DNA from: Pseudomonas sp. J452 | Lineage (GTDB): Bacteria > Pseudomonadota > Gammaproteobacteria > Pseudomonadales > Pseudomonadaceae | NCBI RefSeq assembly: GCF_024666525.1 | Contig: NZ_CP088294.1 | Location: 4,278,001-4,342,000 of the forward strand | Direction of reading: 5' to 3' | Length of the DNA: 64,000 bases | Shown: positions 9,224-18,349 of the stretch, one piece after another | Position numbering within the stretch: the stretch's first letter is position 1 | Layout of the letters: the number at the start of each line of letters is the position of its first letter | Notes under the pieces: model-generated | Seen by the model: the letters and a program-made list of their open reading frames with translations, nothing else | Databases searched by the model: none | What the model was told of the DNA's origin: nothing | Translations under genes and position numbers: made by a program

Positions 9224-10777
9224 ATGAGCCAGCCCAATCGTTCCCCTGCACTGCCCTACCTGTTCGCCAGCCTGCTCGCCATGCTGGCACTTGCCGCCCT
9301 CTGGTACGCGATTGGCCGCCCCGTCGTGCTGGCCGATGCGGCCACGCCGACACACAAGTTGCAGTGCGCCTCCTATACGCCGTTCGGCAAGGACCAGTCG
9401 CCCTTCCAGCAGCCTTTCGTGCTGCGTCCGGAACTGGTGGATGCCGACTTGGCCCTGCTGGCCCAACGCTTCACCTGCATCCGGACCTACTCGCAGATCG
9501 GCCTGGAAGCCATTCCTGAACTGGCGCGCAAGCATGGTCTGAAGATGCTCGCCGGCGCCTGGATCAGCAGCAATCCGGTCGATAGCGCCAAGGAAGTCGC
9601 GGCACTCATCGACACCGCCAATCGCTACCCGGACGTGGTCGACGCGGTGATCGTCGGCAACGAAGTGCTGCTGCGCAAGGAAGCCACTCCCGAGCATCTG
9701 GTCGAGCTGATCGGCCAGGTCAAGGCCGCGGTCAAACAGCCCGTGACCTATGCCGATGTCTGGGAGTTCTGGCTGGAACACCCCGAGGTGGCGCCGGCGG
9801 TGGACTTCCTCACCATTCACCTGCTGCCCTACTGGGAAGATGACCCGAGCAGCATCGAGCGCGCCCTGCACAAGGTCAGCGAAGTGCGCCAGACCTTCGG
9901 CAACGCCTACGCGCCCAAGGACATCCTGATCGGCGAAACCGGTTGGCCAAGTGAAGGCCGCCAGCGCGAAACCGCCCTGCCGAGCCGGGTCAACGAAGCG
10001 CTGTTCATGCGTGGTTTCGTCAAACTGGCTGAGGAACATGGCTGGCGCTACAACCTGATCGAAGCTTTCGATCAACCCTGGAAGCGCGACAGCGAAGGTG
10101 CGGTGGGCGGTTACTGGGGCTTGTTCGATGCTGATCGCGGCGACAAGGGCATCCTCGCCGGCCCCGTCTCCAACCTGCCGCACTGGCCGCTGTGGCTGGC
10201 CCTCAATGGCGTGCTGCTGGCGGTGGCCCTGCTGTTCGCCGGGCGTCCGGCTTCGCGCCGCGCCGCCCTGCTGCTGCCGCTTACTGCCGCCCTGGGTGGA
10301 GCCTGTATCGCCGGCTGGAGCGAACTGGCCAGCATCACCAGCCGCAACACCGGCGAATGGCTGTGGGCGATCGCCCTGCTGCTGCTCAACCTGATCGTGC
10401 TGGCGCATATCAGCCTGGCCCTGTCTGCCCGTAACGGCTGGCGCGCCGGTCTGTTCGTCTGGCTGGAGGCCCGTGGCGGCTGGTGGCTGGCGGCCAGCGG
10501 TTTCGCGGGCGCGGTGTTGATGCTCGGGCTGGTGTTCGACGCGCGCTATCGCAGCTTCCCCAGCGTGGCCCTGCTGCTGCCGGCACTGGTCTACCTGTGC
10601 CGCCCGGTCCACGGCCCGCGCCGGGAAATCGCCCTGCTCGCCGTACTGATCGGCGCCGGCATCGCCCCGCAGCTGTACCAGGAAGGCACGCATAACCTGC
10701 AAGCCATCGGCTGGGCGATCACCGCGCTGCTGCTGGTCGCGGCACTGTGGCGCAGCCTGCGCCTCAAGCGCGGTTGA
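9224..10777 (+). CDS. Glycoside hydrolase family 17-like membrane protein (beta-glucan synthesis or modification)
   Basis: 517 residues. An N-terminal transmembrane helix (about 10-28) is followed by a periplasmic GH17-like domain (about 45-325). This contains IVGNEVLL (acid/base Glu in GNE) and LIGETGWPSEG (nucleophile Glu), both classical GH17 signatures. The last 190 residues are six or seven transmembrane helices. The same arrangement occurs in Pseudomonas proteins annotated as beta-(1,6)-glucan synthases and near cyclic-glucan (NdvB) systems. Whether it hydrolyses or transglycosylates glucan cannot be decided here. Confidence 0.82.
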   Translation: MSQPNRSPALPYLFASLLAMLALAALWYAIGRPVVLADAATPTHKLQCASYTPFGKDQSPFQQPFVLRPELVDADLALLAQRFTCIRTYSQIGLEAIPELARKHGLKMLAGAWISSNPVDSAKEVAALIDTANRYPDVVDAVIVGNEVLLRKEATPEHLVELIGQVKAAVKQPVTYADVWEFWLEHPEVAPAVDFLTIHLLPYWEDDPSSIERALHKVSEVRQTFGNAYAPKDILIGETGWPSEGRQRETALPSRVNEALFMRGFVKLAEEHGWRYNLIEAFDQPWKRDSEGAVGGYWGLFDADRGDKGILAGPVSNLPHWPLWLALNGVLLAVALLFAGRPASRRAALLLPLTAALGGACIAGWSELASITSRNTGEWLWAIALLLLNLIVLAHISLALSARNGWRAGLFVWLEARGGWWLAASGFAGAVLMLGLVFDARYRSFPSVALLLPALVYLCRPVHGPRREIALLAVLIGAGIAPQLYQEGTHNLQAIGWAITALLLVAALWRSLRLKRG

Positions 10778-10804
10778 GAACCGCCTTAAAGACCCTGGCT
10801 CCCA

Positions 10805-10821
10805 AGGTGCGCACGGCGCAC
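10805..10821. terminator. Hairpin between convergent genes
   Basis: GGTGCGC / GCGCACC around a 3-base loop, in the 68-bp gap between two convergent genes. There is no T-run on either strand, so this is only a candidate bidirectional terminator. Confidence 0.35.
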
Positions 10822-10845
10822 CCCGCCCCAGCCTGAGCCGTCCGC

Positions 10846-11520
10846 TTAGTGGTTGACCGTGTGCGCCAGCATCACTGACAGCTGGCACAGCGGCCGGCCG
10901 CTTTCGGCGTGCCACTGGTTGAAGGCTGCCTGCACGGCGGCCAGTTCTTTGAGGCTGGTTGGCACCTTGTCGACGATTTCCTGGGCCTTGAGCGCGGCGA
11001 CCATGTCGTCGCTGGGGATGAAGGTGTCCTTGCCGATCATGCGCAGCAGACGCGGCGCCGACAGCCCGCCGAGCTGGCTGCCGTGCTTGGCCAGGTACTT
11101 CCACAGGCCGACGATATCGGTCACCGGCCAGTCGGCGATCAGCGCGCCGAAGCTGCCTTTTTCCTTCTGCACATCCAGCACGAACTGGGCGTTACGCGGC
11201 ACGCTCTTGAGCTTGCCCAGGTGGCGGATGATGCGCGCATCCTGCATCAGCCGTTCCAGATGCTCGGCACTCATCAGCGCCACTTTTTCCGGGACGAAGC
11301 CGAAGAACACCTCCTCGAAGGCCGGCCACTTGGCGTCCACCAGGCTGTGCTTGAGGCCGGCGCGGAATACGCGCAGGGCGATCAGCGACAGGTAGCGGTC
11401 ATCGCTGATCTGGCGCAGTTCAGTCGCGCTGCGCGGCTGCGGCAGCATGGCCTCCAGGGCCGCGGGCGAGCCGAAGCGGTTCAGGCAGTATTCGTGGAGC
11501 CATTGATAGTCGCGCATCAA
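10846..11520 (-). CDS. DNA-3-methyladenine glycosylase I-like protein
   Basis: 224 residues with the helical layout of the Tag/adenine-glycosylase family: WPAFEEVFFGF after residue 60, then ARIIRHLGKLKSVPRNAQFVLD and FGALIADWP. Unlike classical Tag it lacks the N-terminal CxW zinc ligand pair, and it ends without the His-Cys zinc pair. It therefore belongs to a divergent branch, and repair of 3-methyladenine is an inference from the fold. Two adjacent ATGs (11520, 11517) are possible starts. Confidence 0.75.
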   Translation of the reverse strand: MMRDYQWLHEYCLNRFGSPAALEAMLPQPRSATELRQISDDRYLSLIALRVFRAGLKHSLVDAKWPAFEEVFFGFVPEKVALMSAEHLERLMQDARIIRHLGKLKSVPRNAQFVLDVQKEKGSFGALIADWPVTDIVGLWKYLAKHGSQLGGLSAPRLLRMIGKDTFIPSDDMVAALKAQEIVDKVPTSLKELAAVQAAFNQWHAESGRPLCQLSVMLAHTVNH

Positions 11521-11622
11521 TCATCCTTAGCAAGTCTGGTGCGGGCGGACCCGACAGAGGCAACAGGGTGCCCGCCCAGCGCGGCATCCGGCAAGCCTGC
11601 CGACCCGAGGCGTGTGCCCGCG

Positions 11623-12369
11623 TCAGCTCCGGAACAGGTGCTGGGTATCGGCGTGGTACAGCGCCGAAGCGGCGAAGTCCTCGGCGCCCAGCACCCGGCC
11701 GACCAGGATCAGCGCGGTGCGGCGAAAACCCTTGGCGCGCACTTTGTCCTCGATATCCGCCAAGGTGCCGCGCACCCACTCCTGATCCGGCCAGCTGGCG
11801 CGATGGACCACGGCAATCGGGCAGTCGGCGCCGTAGTGCGGCAGCAGCTCGGCGACTATCGCCGCCAGGTGCTGCACGCCCAGATGGATGGCCATCGTCG
11901 TGCCGTGGCTGGCCAGGGCACCCAGCGCCTCCCCGGCTGGCATCGGCGAGTTGTGCCCGTAGCGGGTGAGAATCACCGTCTGCGCCACGTCTGGCAGGGT
12001 CAGTTCGACCTCCAGCAGCGCCGCGCAGGCGGCCGTGGCGGTGACGCCGGGAACGATCTCGAAGGGGATATCCAAGGCCCGCAGCTCGCGGATCTGCTCG
12101 CCGATGGCGCCGTACAGCGACGGGTCGCCGGAATGCACGCGGGCCACGTCCTGGCCGCGGGCGTGAGCCTCGGCCAGCAGGCGGACGATCTCGCCCAAAT
12201 GCAGCTCAGCGGTATTCACCACCTGCTCGGCGCAATGACCTTCGAGCACCGCCGGCGGCACCAGCGAACCGGCGTAGAGCAGCACCGGGCAGTTGCGAAT
12301 CAGGCGCTGGCCTTTGACGGTGATCAGTTCGGGGTCGCCGGGGCCGGCACCGATGAAATAGACGGTCAT
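11623..12369 (-). CDS. cobM: Precorrin-4 C(11)-methyltransferase CobM
   Basis: 248 residues of the uroporphyrin/precorrin methyltransferase fold. The N-terminal loop is [14 protein letters not shown], followed by SGDPSLYGAI and VPGVTA in the middle, and LVGRVLG near the end. It methylates C-11 of precorrin-4 in the oxygen-dependent corrin pathway. The start overlaps the end of cobE by 4 bp, so cobE-cobM is an operon on the minus strand, divergent from the cobW-cobN block. Confidence 0.93.
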   Translation of the reverse strand: MTVYFIGAGPGDPELITVKGQRLIRNCPVLLYAGSLVPPAVLEGHCAEQVVNTAELHLGEIVRLLAEAHARGQDVARVHSGDPSLYGAIGEQIRELRALDIPFEIVPGVTATAACAALLEVELTLPDVAQTVILTRYGHNSPMPAGEALGALASHGTTMAIHLGVQHLAAIVAELLPHYGADCPIAVVHRASWPDQEWVRGTLADIEDKVRAKGFRRTALILVGRVLGAEDFAASALYHADTQHLFRS

Positions 12370-12779
12370 TGCGAGAGCTCTCTATCGATCCGCGCCAGGG
12401 CGCAGGTGGCATTGCTACTGTGCTGGCGCGGGCCAAGCAGCTGCGCCATACCCAGGCGCGCGGCGGTGACCAGGGCGCTGGGCTCGGCCACCGCCGTGCT
12501 GCCGGTCACGCGCAGGGTCAGCGGATTGGCCGCGGCCTGGCCGGCGACGCTCGCCAGCTCCTGCACCGAGCACCAGGTCATCGGCAGCGCCAGGCGCTCG
12601 ACCAGCGCCTGCAGGCCCGGTTCGTCACGCTTGTGCGCACTGCTGGCCAGACCCACCAGAGCCTCCAGGCCCAGGCCATGCGCGGCCAGGCACTGCAGCA
12701 GCAGGGCTTGCAGCTCGTCCGGAGTACAGCCGCGACGGCAGCCGAGGCCGGCAATCAGGCGAATGGCGGGGCTGGACAT
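12366..12779 (-). CDS. cobE: Cobalamin biosynthesis protein CobE (CbiG C-terminal-like)
   Basis: 137 residues containing AGLGCRRGCTPDEL at the N-terminus and LRVTGSTAVAEPSAL near the C-terminus, both hallmarks of the CobE/CbiG C-terminal domain. CobE has been reported to bind a precorrin intermediate (precorrin-8 or a related product). It is coupled to cobM by a 4-bp overlap. The CbiG core is instead fused to CobJ at 37.0-38.7 kb, so the two CbiG-derived parts are in different cob blocks. Confidence 0.88.
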   Translation of the reverse strand: MSSPAIRLIAGLGCRRGCTPDELQALLLQCLAAHGLGLEALVGLASSAHKRDEPGLQALVERLALPMTWCSVQELASVAGQAAANPLTLRVTGSTAVAEPSALVTAARLGMAQLLGPRQHSSNATCALARIDRELSQ

Positions 12780-12879
12780 GGCGCTCCTGCTGGCAGGCGG
12801 AAAAGGCCGCGTAGCTCAGCACGGGCGGCCACCCCGGTCAACCGCGGTTGACCTGCACCCGGTCGCTGCGTAGCCTTCC

Positions 12880-13056
12880 ACCCTTTCGAGGTTCTGCACC
12901 CACGCGGGTGCAGCTAAGAGGGAACAGGGTCAACGCCCTGGCTGCCCCCGCAACTGTGAACGGTTCAAGCCCCTTCGATACACCACTGCCAACGGCGGGA
13001 AGGTGAAGGGAGCGTGCCCAGCGCACACCGTGAGCCAGGAGACCTGCCTCGACTAA
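12880..13056 (+). promoter_or_regulatory. Cobalamin (B12) riboswitch upstream of cobW-cobN
   Basis: The stretch holds the conserved AdoCbl aptamer core in order: AAGAGGGAACAGGGT (12915 onward), CTGCCCCCGCAACTGTGA, a GCCACTG-like block with GGGAAGG, and the B12 box GAGCCAGGAGACCTGCC ending near 13048. The first stem (CTGCACCC/GGGTGCAG) is well formed. The aptamer ends about 110 bp before the cobW start, enough room for an expression platform. It should lower cobW/cobN expression when cobalamin is abundant. Confidence 0.93.
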
Positions 13057-13164
13057 CCAGCTAACTGTCCGGGCGGGGTGATCCGGTGGTGCAAGGCCCG
13101 CGTCCGCCCGGACACCGGCCTGCCCCTGCCCGTCCGTCTCTTTTTCGACGCTCCGGGGCCCTCC

Positions 13165-14214
13165 ATGAAAACGCTCGCCAAACTTCCCGTCACCATCGTC
13201 ACCGGCTTCCTCGGCGCCGGCAAAACCACCCTGCTGCGTCACATGCTCGGCCATGCCGACGGCCGCCGCATCGCGGTGATCGTCAACGAGTTCGGCGAGC
13301 TGGGCATCGACGGCGAAATCCTCAAGCAGTGCTCGATCGGCTGCAGCGAAGAAGAAGCCAACGGCCGCATCTTCGAGCTGGCCAACGGCTGCCTGTGCTG
13401 CACCGTGCAGGAAGAGTTTTTTCCGGTGATGCGCGAACTGGTGGCACGCCGTGGCGAGCTCGACCATATCCTGATCGAGACCTCCGGCCTGGCCCTGCCC
13501 AAGCCGCTGGTGCAGGCCTTCAACTGGCCGGAAATCCGCACCGCCTGCACGGTGGACTCGGTGATCACCGTGGTCGACAGCCCGGCCGTGGCCGCCGGCA
13601 CCTTCGCCGCCTTCCCGGATCAGGTCGATGAGCAACGCAAGCTCGATCCCAACCTGGACCACGAATCGCCGCTGCACGAGCTGTTCGCCGACCAGCTGGC
13701 CAGCGCCGACCTGGTCATCCTCAACAAGGCCGACCTGCTCGACGCCGCTGCCCTGGCCGCGGTACGCGCCGAAGTGGCCGAGGAGCTGCCGCCGGCGGTC
13801 AAGGTCATCGAAGCCCACGGCGGCGAGCTGCCGCTGGACGTGCTGCTGGGACTGAACTGCGCGACCGAGCTGCACATCGACCAGCGTCGCACCCATCACG
13901 ACGAGGAAGGCGAGGATCACGACCACGACGAGTTCGACTCCTTCGCCGTCGAGCTGCCCGAGGTCGAGGAAGCGCGCCTGCTGCAGGCCCTGAAGGAGGC
14001 CGTGGCCAAGCACGGCATCCTGCGCATCAAGGGCTTCGCCGCCATCCCCGGCAAACCCATGCGCCTGCTGCTGCAGGGCGTCGGCCAGCGCTTCGACAAG
14101 CACTTCGACCGCGCCTGGCAAGCCGACGAAGCGCGCCTCACCCGTCTGGTGGTGATCGGCCAGGTGCTGCACCCGGCCGCCATCAGCAGCGAGCTGCAGG
14201 CGGCATTGGCGTGA
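13165..14214 (+). CDS. cobW: CobW family GTP-dependent metallochaperone
   Basis: 349 residues of the G3E GTPase family. Walker A is GFLGAGKTT (14-22), the metal-binding motif is CLCC (76-79), and the base-recognition motif is NKAD. A His/Asp/Glu-rich loop follows (about residues 243-258), then a C-terminal CobW domain. CobW is thought to deliver cobalt to the CobN chelatase. The start chosen is the ATG at 13165, where the CobW homology begins; an earlier ATG at 13078 reads from the riboswitch leader. It is the first gene of the riboswitch-controlled cobW-cobN block. Confidence 0.92.
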   Translation: MKTLAKLPVTIVTGFLGAGKTTLLRHMLGHADGRRIAVIVNEFGELGIDGEILKQCSIGCSEEEANGRIFELANGCLCCTVQEEFFPVMRELVARRGELDHILIETSGLALPKPLVQAFNWPEIRTACTVDSVITVVDSPAVAAGTFAAFPDQVDEQRKLDPNLDHESPLHELFADQLASADLVILNKADLLDAAALAAVRAEVAEELPPAVKVIEAHGGELPLDVLLGLNCATELHIDQRRTHHDEEGEDHDHDEFDSFAVELPEVEEARLLQALKEAVAKHGILRIKGFAAIPGKPMRLLLQGVGQRFDKHFDRAWQADEARLTRLVVIGQVLHPAAISSELQAALA

Positions 14215-14216
14215 AG

Positions 14217-14300
14217 CCGCTGATCGCCAGCAAGCTGGCTCCTACGGCGGCAGCGTGCTCGGGCTTGTGTGTAGGAGCCAGCTTGCTGGCAATCCCTTCC
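14217..14300. repeat. REP-like inverted repeat pair
   Basis: GCCAGCAAGCTGGCTCCTAC at 14226-14245 reappears inverted as GTAGGAGCCAGCTTGCTGGC near 14272-14291. The pair fills the 102-bp gap between cobW and cobN. This is a known style of extragenic palindrome in Pseudomonas. Confidence 0.85.
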
Positions 14301-14316
14301 CCGGTAGGCGCCTGAC

Positions 14317-17300
14317 ATGCACCTGCTGCGCACCCAGCCCGGCAGCCAACTGCCGGTCGACAGCATCGCCGACCTCGGCCAGACCCCGGCCGAGCTGGTG
14401 ATCCTCTGCACCGGCGACTCGCACCTGTCGTTGCTGGCCGAAGTGGCGCGCAGCCTGCCCGAGGACTTTCCCAGCCTGCGCCTGGCCAGCCCGGCGCAAC
14501 TGGGCAACCACGCCTCGGTGGATTTCTACGTCGAGCAGGTGCTGCAGCACGCCAAGGTCATCCTGATCTCGGTGCATGGCGGGGTCAGCTATTGGCGCTA
14601 CGGCATCGAGCGCCTGGTCGAGCTGGCCGGGCGCGGCGCCAAGCTGATCCTGGTGCCTGGCGATGACAGTCCCGACCCCGAGCTGAGCAGCCTGGGCAAT
14701 GTCGCACCGGCCGACTGCGAACGCCTGTGGCAGTACCTGCGCCAGGGCGGAGTGGACAACGCCCGGCAGTTTTTCCACTGCCTCGCCAACCTCTACCTGC
14801 AGCGCGACTACCCCTGGCAGGAGCCGCGCGCCCTGCCCCGCGTCGCTATCTATCACCCGCAGCAGGCCGCAGCCAGCCTGGACCGCTGGCGCGCCGACTG
14901 GCAGCCGGGCTGGCCGGTGGCGGCGCTGCTGTTTTACCGCACCCATGTGCAGGCGGCGAACACCGCCTTCGTCGACACCTTTTGCGCGCGCCTGCAGGCC
15001 CAGGGCCTGAATCCCTTGCCGATCGCCGTGGCCAGCCTCAAGGAAGCGGCCTGCCTGACCCAGGTCGAGGACTGGCTGGACGCGGCCGAGGCCAGCGTGA
15101 TCCTCAACACCACCGGTTTTGCCATGAGCAACCCGGAAGCGCCGGACCTGCGCCCTTTCAAACGCGACATCCCGGTGCTGCAGGCCATCTGCGCCCTGGC
15201 CAACCAGGAACAGTGGCAGGCCAGCGCCCAGGGGCTGGGCTCGCGCGACCTGGCCATGCACATCGCCCTGCCCGAGCTGGACGGCCGCCTGATCACCCAG
15301 CCGATCAGTTTCAAGGGCCTGGCCTGGCGCAGCGAGCGCAGCCAGAGCGACGTGGTCTGCTACCACGCGCACCTGCCGGGCATGGATTTCGTCGCCGAAC
15401 TGGCGCGCCACTGGTGCGAGCTGGCGCGCCGGCCCAATGCCGACAAGCGCATCGCCCTGGTTCTGGCCAACTACCCGACCCGCGACGGCCGCATCGGCAA
15501 CGGCGTCGGCCTGGACACCCCGGCGGCGGCGCTGAATATCCTTACCGCCCTGCAGGCCCAGGGTTACCCGGTCGAGGGGCTGCCGGCCAGCGGCACCGCG
15601 CTGATCCACCAGCTGCTCGGCGGGGTGACCAACGACCTGGATAACCTGGATGCGCGTCCCTGCGCGCAGAGCCTGGCGCTGGACGACTATCGACGCTGCT
15701 TCGCCGCCCTGCCCGAGACCAACCAGCAGGCGGTGCTGCAGCGCTGGGGCGAACCGGAAAGCGACCCGATGTACCGCAGCGGCCGTCTGATGATCGCAGG
15801 CCTGCGTTTTGGCCTGTGCTTCGTCGGCATCCAGCCGGCACGCGGCTACCAACTGGATGCCGCGGCGGTGTACCACGACCCCGACCTGGTGCCGCCGCAC
15901 GGCTACCTGGCCTTCTACTTCTGGCTGCGCCAGACCTTCGCCGCCAACGCGCTGATCCATGTCGGCAAGCACGGCAACCTGGAGTGGCTGCCGGGCAAGA
16001 GCGTCGGCCTGTCCGAGCAGTGCTGGCCGAGCGCCCTGCTCGGCCCGCTGCCGAACGTCTACCCCTTTATCGTCAACGACCCCGGCGAAGGCGCCCAGGC
16101 CAAGCGGCGCACTCAGGCGGTGATCATCGACCACCTGATGCCGCCGCTGACCCGCGCCGAGAGCTACGGCCCGCTGCGCGACCTGGAGCGCCTGGCCGAC
16201 GAGTACTACGAGGCCAGCCAGCTCGACCTGCGCCGCGCCGTCGAGCTGCGCGGCGAGATCCTGCAGAAAGTGCGCGAGGCCAGCCTGGATCGCGAACTGG
16301 GCCTGCAACTCAACGACGACCCGGACAGCTGGCTGCCACAGCTGGACGCCTACCTGTGCGACCTCAAGGAATCGCAGATCCGCGACGGCCTGCATGTGTT
16401 CGGCGAGTCGCCGGCCGGCCAATTGCGCCGCGACACCCTGCTGGCCCTGCTGCGCATCCCCCGCGGCGACGGCCAGAGCGGCAACGCCAGCCTGCTGCGT
16501 GCCCTGGCCCAGGACCTGCGCCTGGCCTTCGACCCGCTCGACTGCGCGATGGCCGACCCCTGGCACGAGCCCCGCCCCGCCGTGCTGGCCGAGCTGAGCG
16601 ACGAGCCCTGGCGCAGCCTCGGCGATACCCGCGAGCGCCTGGAGCTGTTGGCCCTGCAGCTGATCGGCAACCCGGATATCCCGGCCATCGGCCCGGCCAG
16701 CACCTTGATTCTCATTGAGCTGCGCCAGCGCATTGCGCCGCTGCTGGATGCCTGCGGCCCGGCGGAAATGGCCGGCCTGCTCGCCGCCCTCGATGGCCAC
16801 TTCGTCCCCGCCGGGCCCAGCGGCGCGCCGAGTCGCGGGCGCCTGGACGTGCTGCCAACCGGGCGCAACTTCTTCTCGGTGGACGTGCGCAACCTGCCCA
16901 CGCCGACCGCCTGGCGCATCGGTGTGCAGAGCGCCGAGCGCCTGCTCGAACGCCACCTGCAGGACGAAGGCGACCACCTGCGCCAGCTCGGCCTGTCGGT
17001 GTGGGGCACGGCGACCATGCGCACCGGCGGCGACGACATCGCCCAGGCTCTGGTGCTGCTGGGCGTGCGCCCGGTGTGGCAGGCCGGCAGCCAGCGGGTC
17101 GAGCGTTTCGAGGTGCTGCCGCTGGAGCAGCTCGGCCGCCCGCGGGTGGACGTCACCCTGCGCGTGTCCGGCTTCTTCCGCGACGCCTTTAGCAACCTGA
17201 TTCGCCTGTTCGATGACGCCGTGCAGGCGGTGGTTGATCTCGATGAGCCGGAAGACATGAATCCGCTGTCGGCGCGGGTCTGGCGCGAGTCCCTGGCCCT

Positions 17301-18051
17301 GCAGGACAGCGGCCTGGATGAACACGAGGCGCGCCAGCAAGCCGGCTGGCGGATCTTCGGCGCCAAGCCCGGTGCCTATGGCGCCGGGGTGCAGAACGCC
17401 ATCGAAGAACGCCTGTGGCAAACCCGCGCGGACCTGGCCGAGGTGTACCTGAACTGGGGCGGCTATGCCTACGGCCAGGGCGCCGAGGGCACCCCGGCGC
17501 GCGCGCAGTTCGCCGAGCGTCTGCAGCAGCTGCAGGCGGTGCTGCACAACCAGGACAACCGCGAGCACGACATCCTCGATTCCAACGACTACTACCAGTT
17601 CCAGGGCGGCATGCTGGCGGCGGTGGAAACCCTGCGCGGCGCCAAGGTGGCCAGCTACCACGGCGACAACAGCCAGCCGGAGACCCCGCGCATCCGCAGC
17701 CTCAAGCAGGAATTGGCCCGCGTGGTGCGCGCCCGCGCGGCCAACCCCAAGTGGATCGAAGGGATGAAACGCCACGGCTACAAGGGCGCCTTCGAACTGG
17801 CGGCGACCATCGACTACCTATTTGCCTTCGACGCCACCAGCGAGCTGGTCGACGACCACCAGTACGCCCTGCTTACCGATGCCTACCTGCTGGATACGGA
17901 CACCCGCGATTTCATCCAGCAACACAACCCCGGCGCCCTGCAGGACATCCTCGAACGCCTGCTCGAAGCCCAGCAACGCGGCCTCTGGGAAAACCCCGGC
18001 GACTACCGCGCGGCGCTGGAAAACCTGCTGCTGGATAGCGAGGAATCATGA
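14317..18051 (+). CDS. cobN: Cobaltochelatase large subunit CobN
   Basis: 1244 residues, close to the usual length of CobN (about 1250). The conserved HVGKHGNLEWLPGKS block is near residue 548, with RDGRIGNG and NVYPFIVNDPGEGAQAK before and after it. The protein inserts cobalt into hydrogenobyrinic acid a,c-diamide, using ATP hydrolysed by AAA+ partner subunits. Those partners here appear to be the ChlI/ChlD-like genes that follow after a repeat-filled gap. Confidence 0.95.
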   Translation: MHLLRTQPGSQLPVDSIADLGQTPAELVILCTGDSHLSLLAEVARSLPEDFPSLRLASPAQLGNHASVDFYVEQVLQHAKVILISVHGGVSYWRYGIERLVELAGRGAKLILVPGDDSPDPELSSLGNVAPADCERLWQYLRQGGVDNARQFFHCLANLYLQRDYPWQEPRALPRVAIYHPQQAAASLDRWRADWQPGWPVAALLFYRTHVQAANTAFVDTFCARLQAQGLNPLPIAVASLKEAACLTQVEDWLDAAEASVILNTTGFAMSNPEAPDLRPFKRDIPVLQAICALANQEQWQASAQGLGSRDLAMHIALPELDGRLITQPISFKGLAWRSERSQSDVVCYHAHLPGMDFVAELARHWCELARRPNADKRIALVLANYPTRDGRIGNGVGLDTPAAALNILTALQAQGYPVEGLPASGTALIHQLLGGVTNDLDNLDARPCAQSLALDDYRRCFAALPETNQQAVLQRWGEPESDPMYRSGRLMIAGLRFGLCFVGIQPARGYQLDAAAVYHDPDLVPPHGYLAFYFWLRQTFAANALIHVGKHGNLEWLPGKSVGLSEQCWPSALLGPLPNVYPFIVNDPGEGAQAKRRTQAVIIDHLMPPLTRAESYGPLRDLERLADEYYEASQLDLRRAVELRGEILQKVREASLDRELGLQLNDDPDSWLPQLDAYLCDLKESQIRDGLHVFGESPAGQLRRDTLLALLRIPRGDGQSGNASLLRALAQDLRLAFDPLDCAMADPWHEPRPAVLAELSDEPWRSLGDTRERLELLALQLIGNPDIPAIGPASTLILIELRQRIAPLLDACGPAEMAGLLAALDGHFVPAGPSGAPSRGRLDVLPTGRNFFSVDVRNLPTPTAWRIGVQSAERLLERHLQDEGDHLRQLGLSVWGTATMRTGGDDIAQALVLLGVRPVWQAGSQRVERFEVLPLEQLGRPRVDVTLRVSGFFRDAFSNLIRLFDDAVQAVVDLDEPEDMNPLSARVWRESLALQDSGLDEHEARQQAGWRIFGAKPGAYGAGVQNAIEERLWQTRADLAEVYLNWGGYAYGQGAEGTPARAQFAERLQQLQAVLHNQDNREHDILDSNDYYQFQGGMLAAVETLRGAKVASYHGDNSQPETPRIRSLKQELARVVRARAANPKWIEGMKRHGYKGAFELAATIDYLFAFDATSELVDDHQYALLTDAYLLDTDTRDFIQQHNPGALQDILERLLEAQQRGLWENPGDYRAALENLLLDSEES

Positions 18052-18068
18052 CCACCCCGCCAATCCCC

Positions 18069-18321
18069 GTAGCCCGGACGCACGCTCTTCTCCCCTCGCC
18101 CATTTATGGGAGAGGGGCCGGGGGAGAGGGTCGTCCGTGCGCGGGGGCAACCGAGTGGGCCGACAGCCCTTTTCACTCTCTCCCCAACCCTCTCCCGCAG
18201 GCGGGAGAGGGAGCACAGGCCCGTAGCCCGGATGCAATCCGGGGAGATGGCGATAGGCAACCCCGAATTGCATCCGGGCTACAAAGCGTTTCTCCCCTCT
18301 CCCATAAATGGGCGAGGGAGC
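18069..18321. repeat. Cluster of palindromes between cobN and the chlI-like gene
   Basis: This almost fills the 298-bp gap. Three hairpins of the CCCTCTCCCAT...ATGGGAGAGGG family lie at 18092-18117, 18188-18211 and 18295-18318. A REP-like pair, GTAGCCCGGATGCAATCCGG facing its complement, lies at 18223-18282. Both families recur elsewhere in the window (38.7, 44.5, 54.1 and 60.0 kb). No coding sequence was seen here. Confidence 0.85.
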
Positions 18322-18349
18322 AAAACACCCCGCACACGCAGGAATCGCC

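Noticed and set aside
11521..11622. B12 riboswitch near cobM
   Set aside because: GC-rich gap with a few similar words but no B12 box or aptamer core.
14242..17775. An 1177-codon minus-strand frame opposite cobN
   Set aside because: Composition (His/Gln/Gly-rich, no domain) and the clear CobN homology on the plus strand mark it as a shadow.
18069..18321. CRISPR-like array of short repeats
   Set aside because: The repeats are palindromes of two different families with irregular spacing, not direct repeats with unique spacers.
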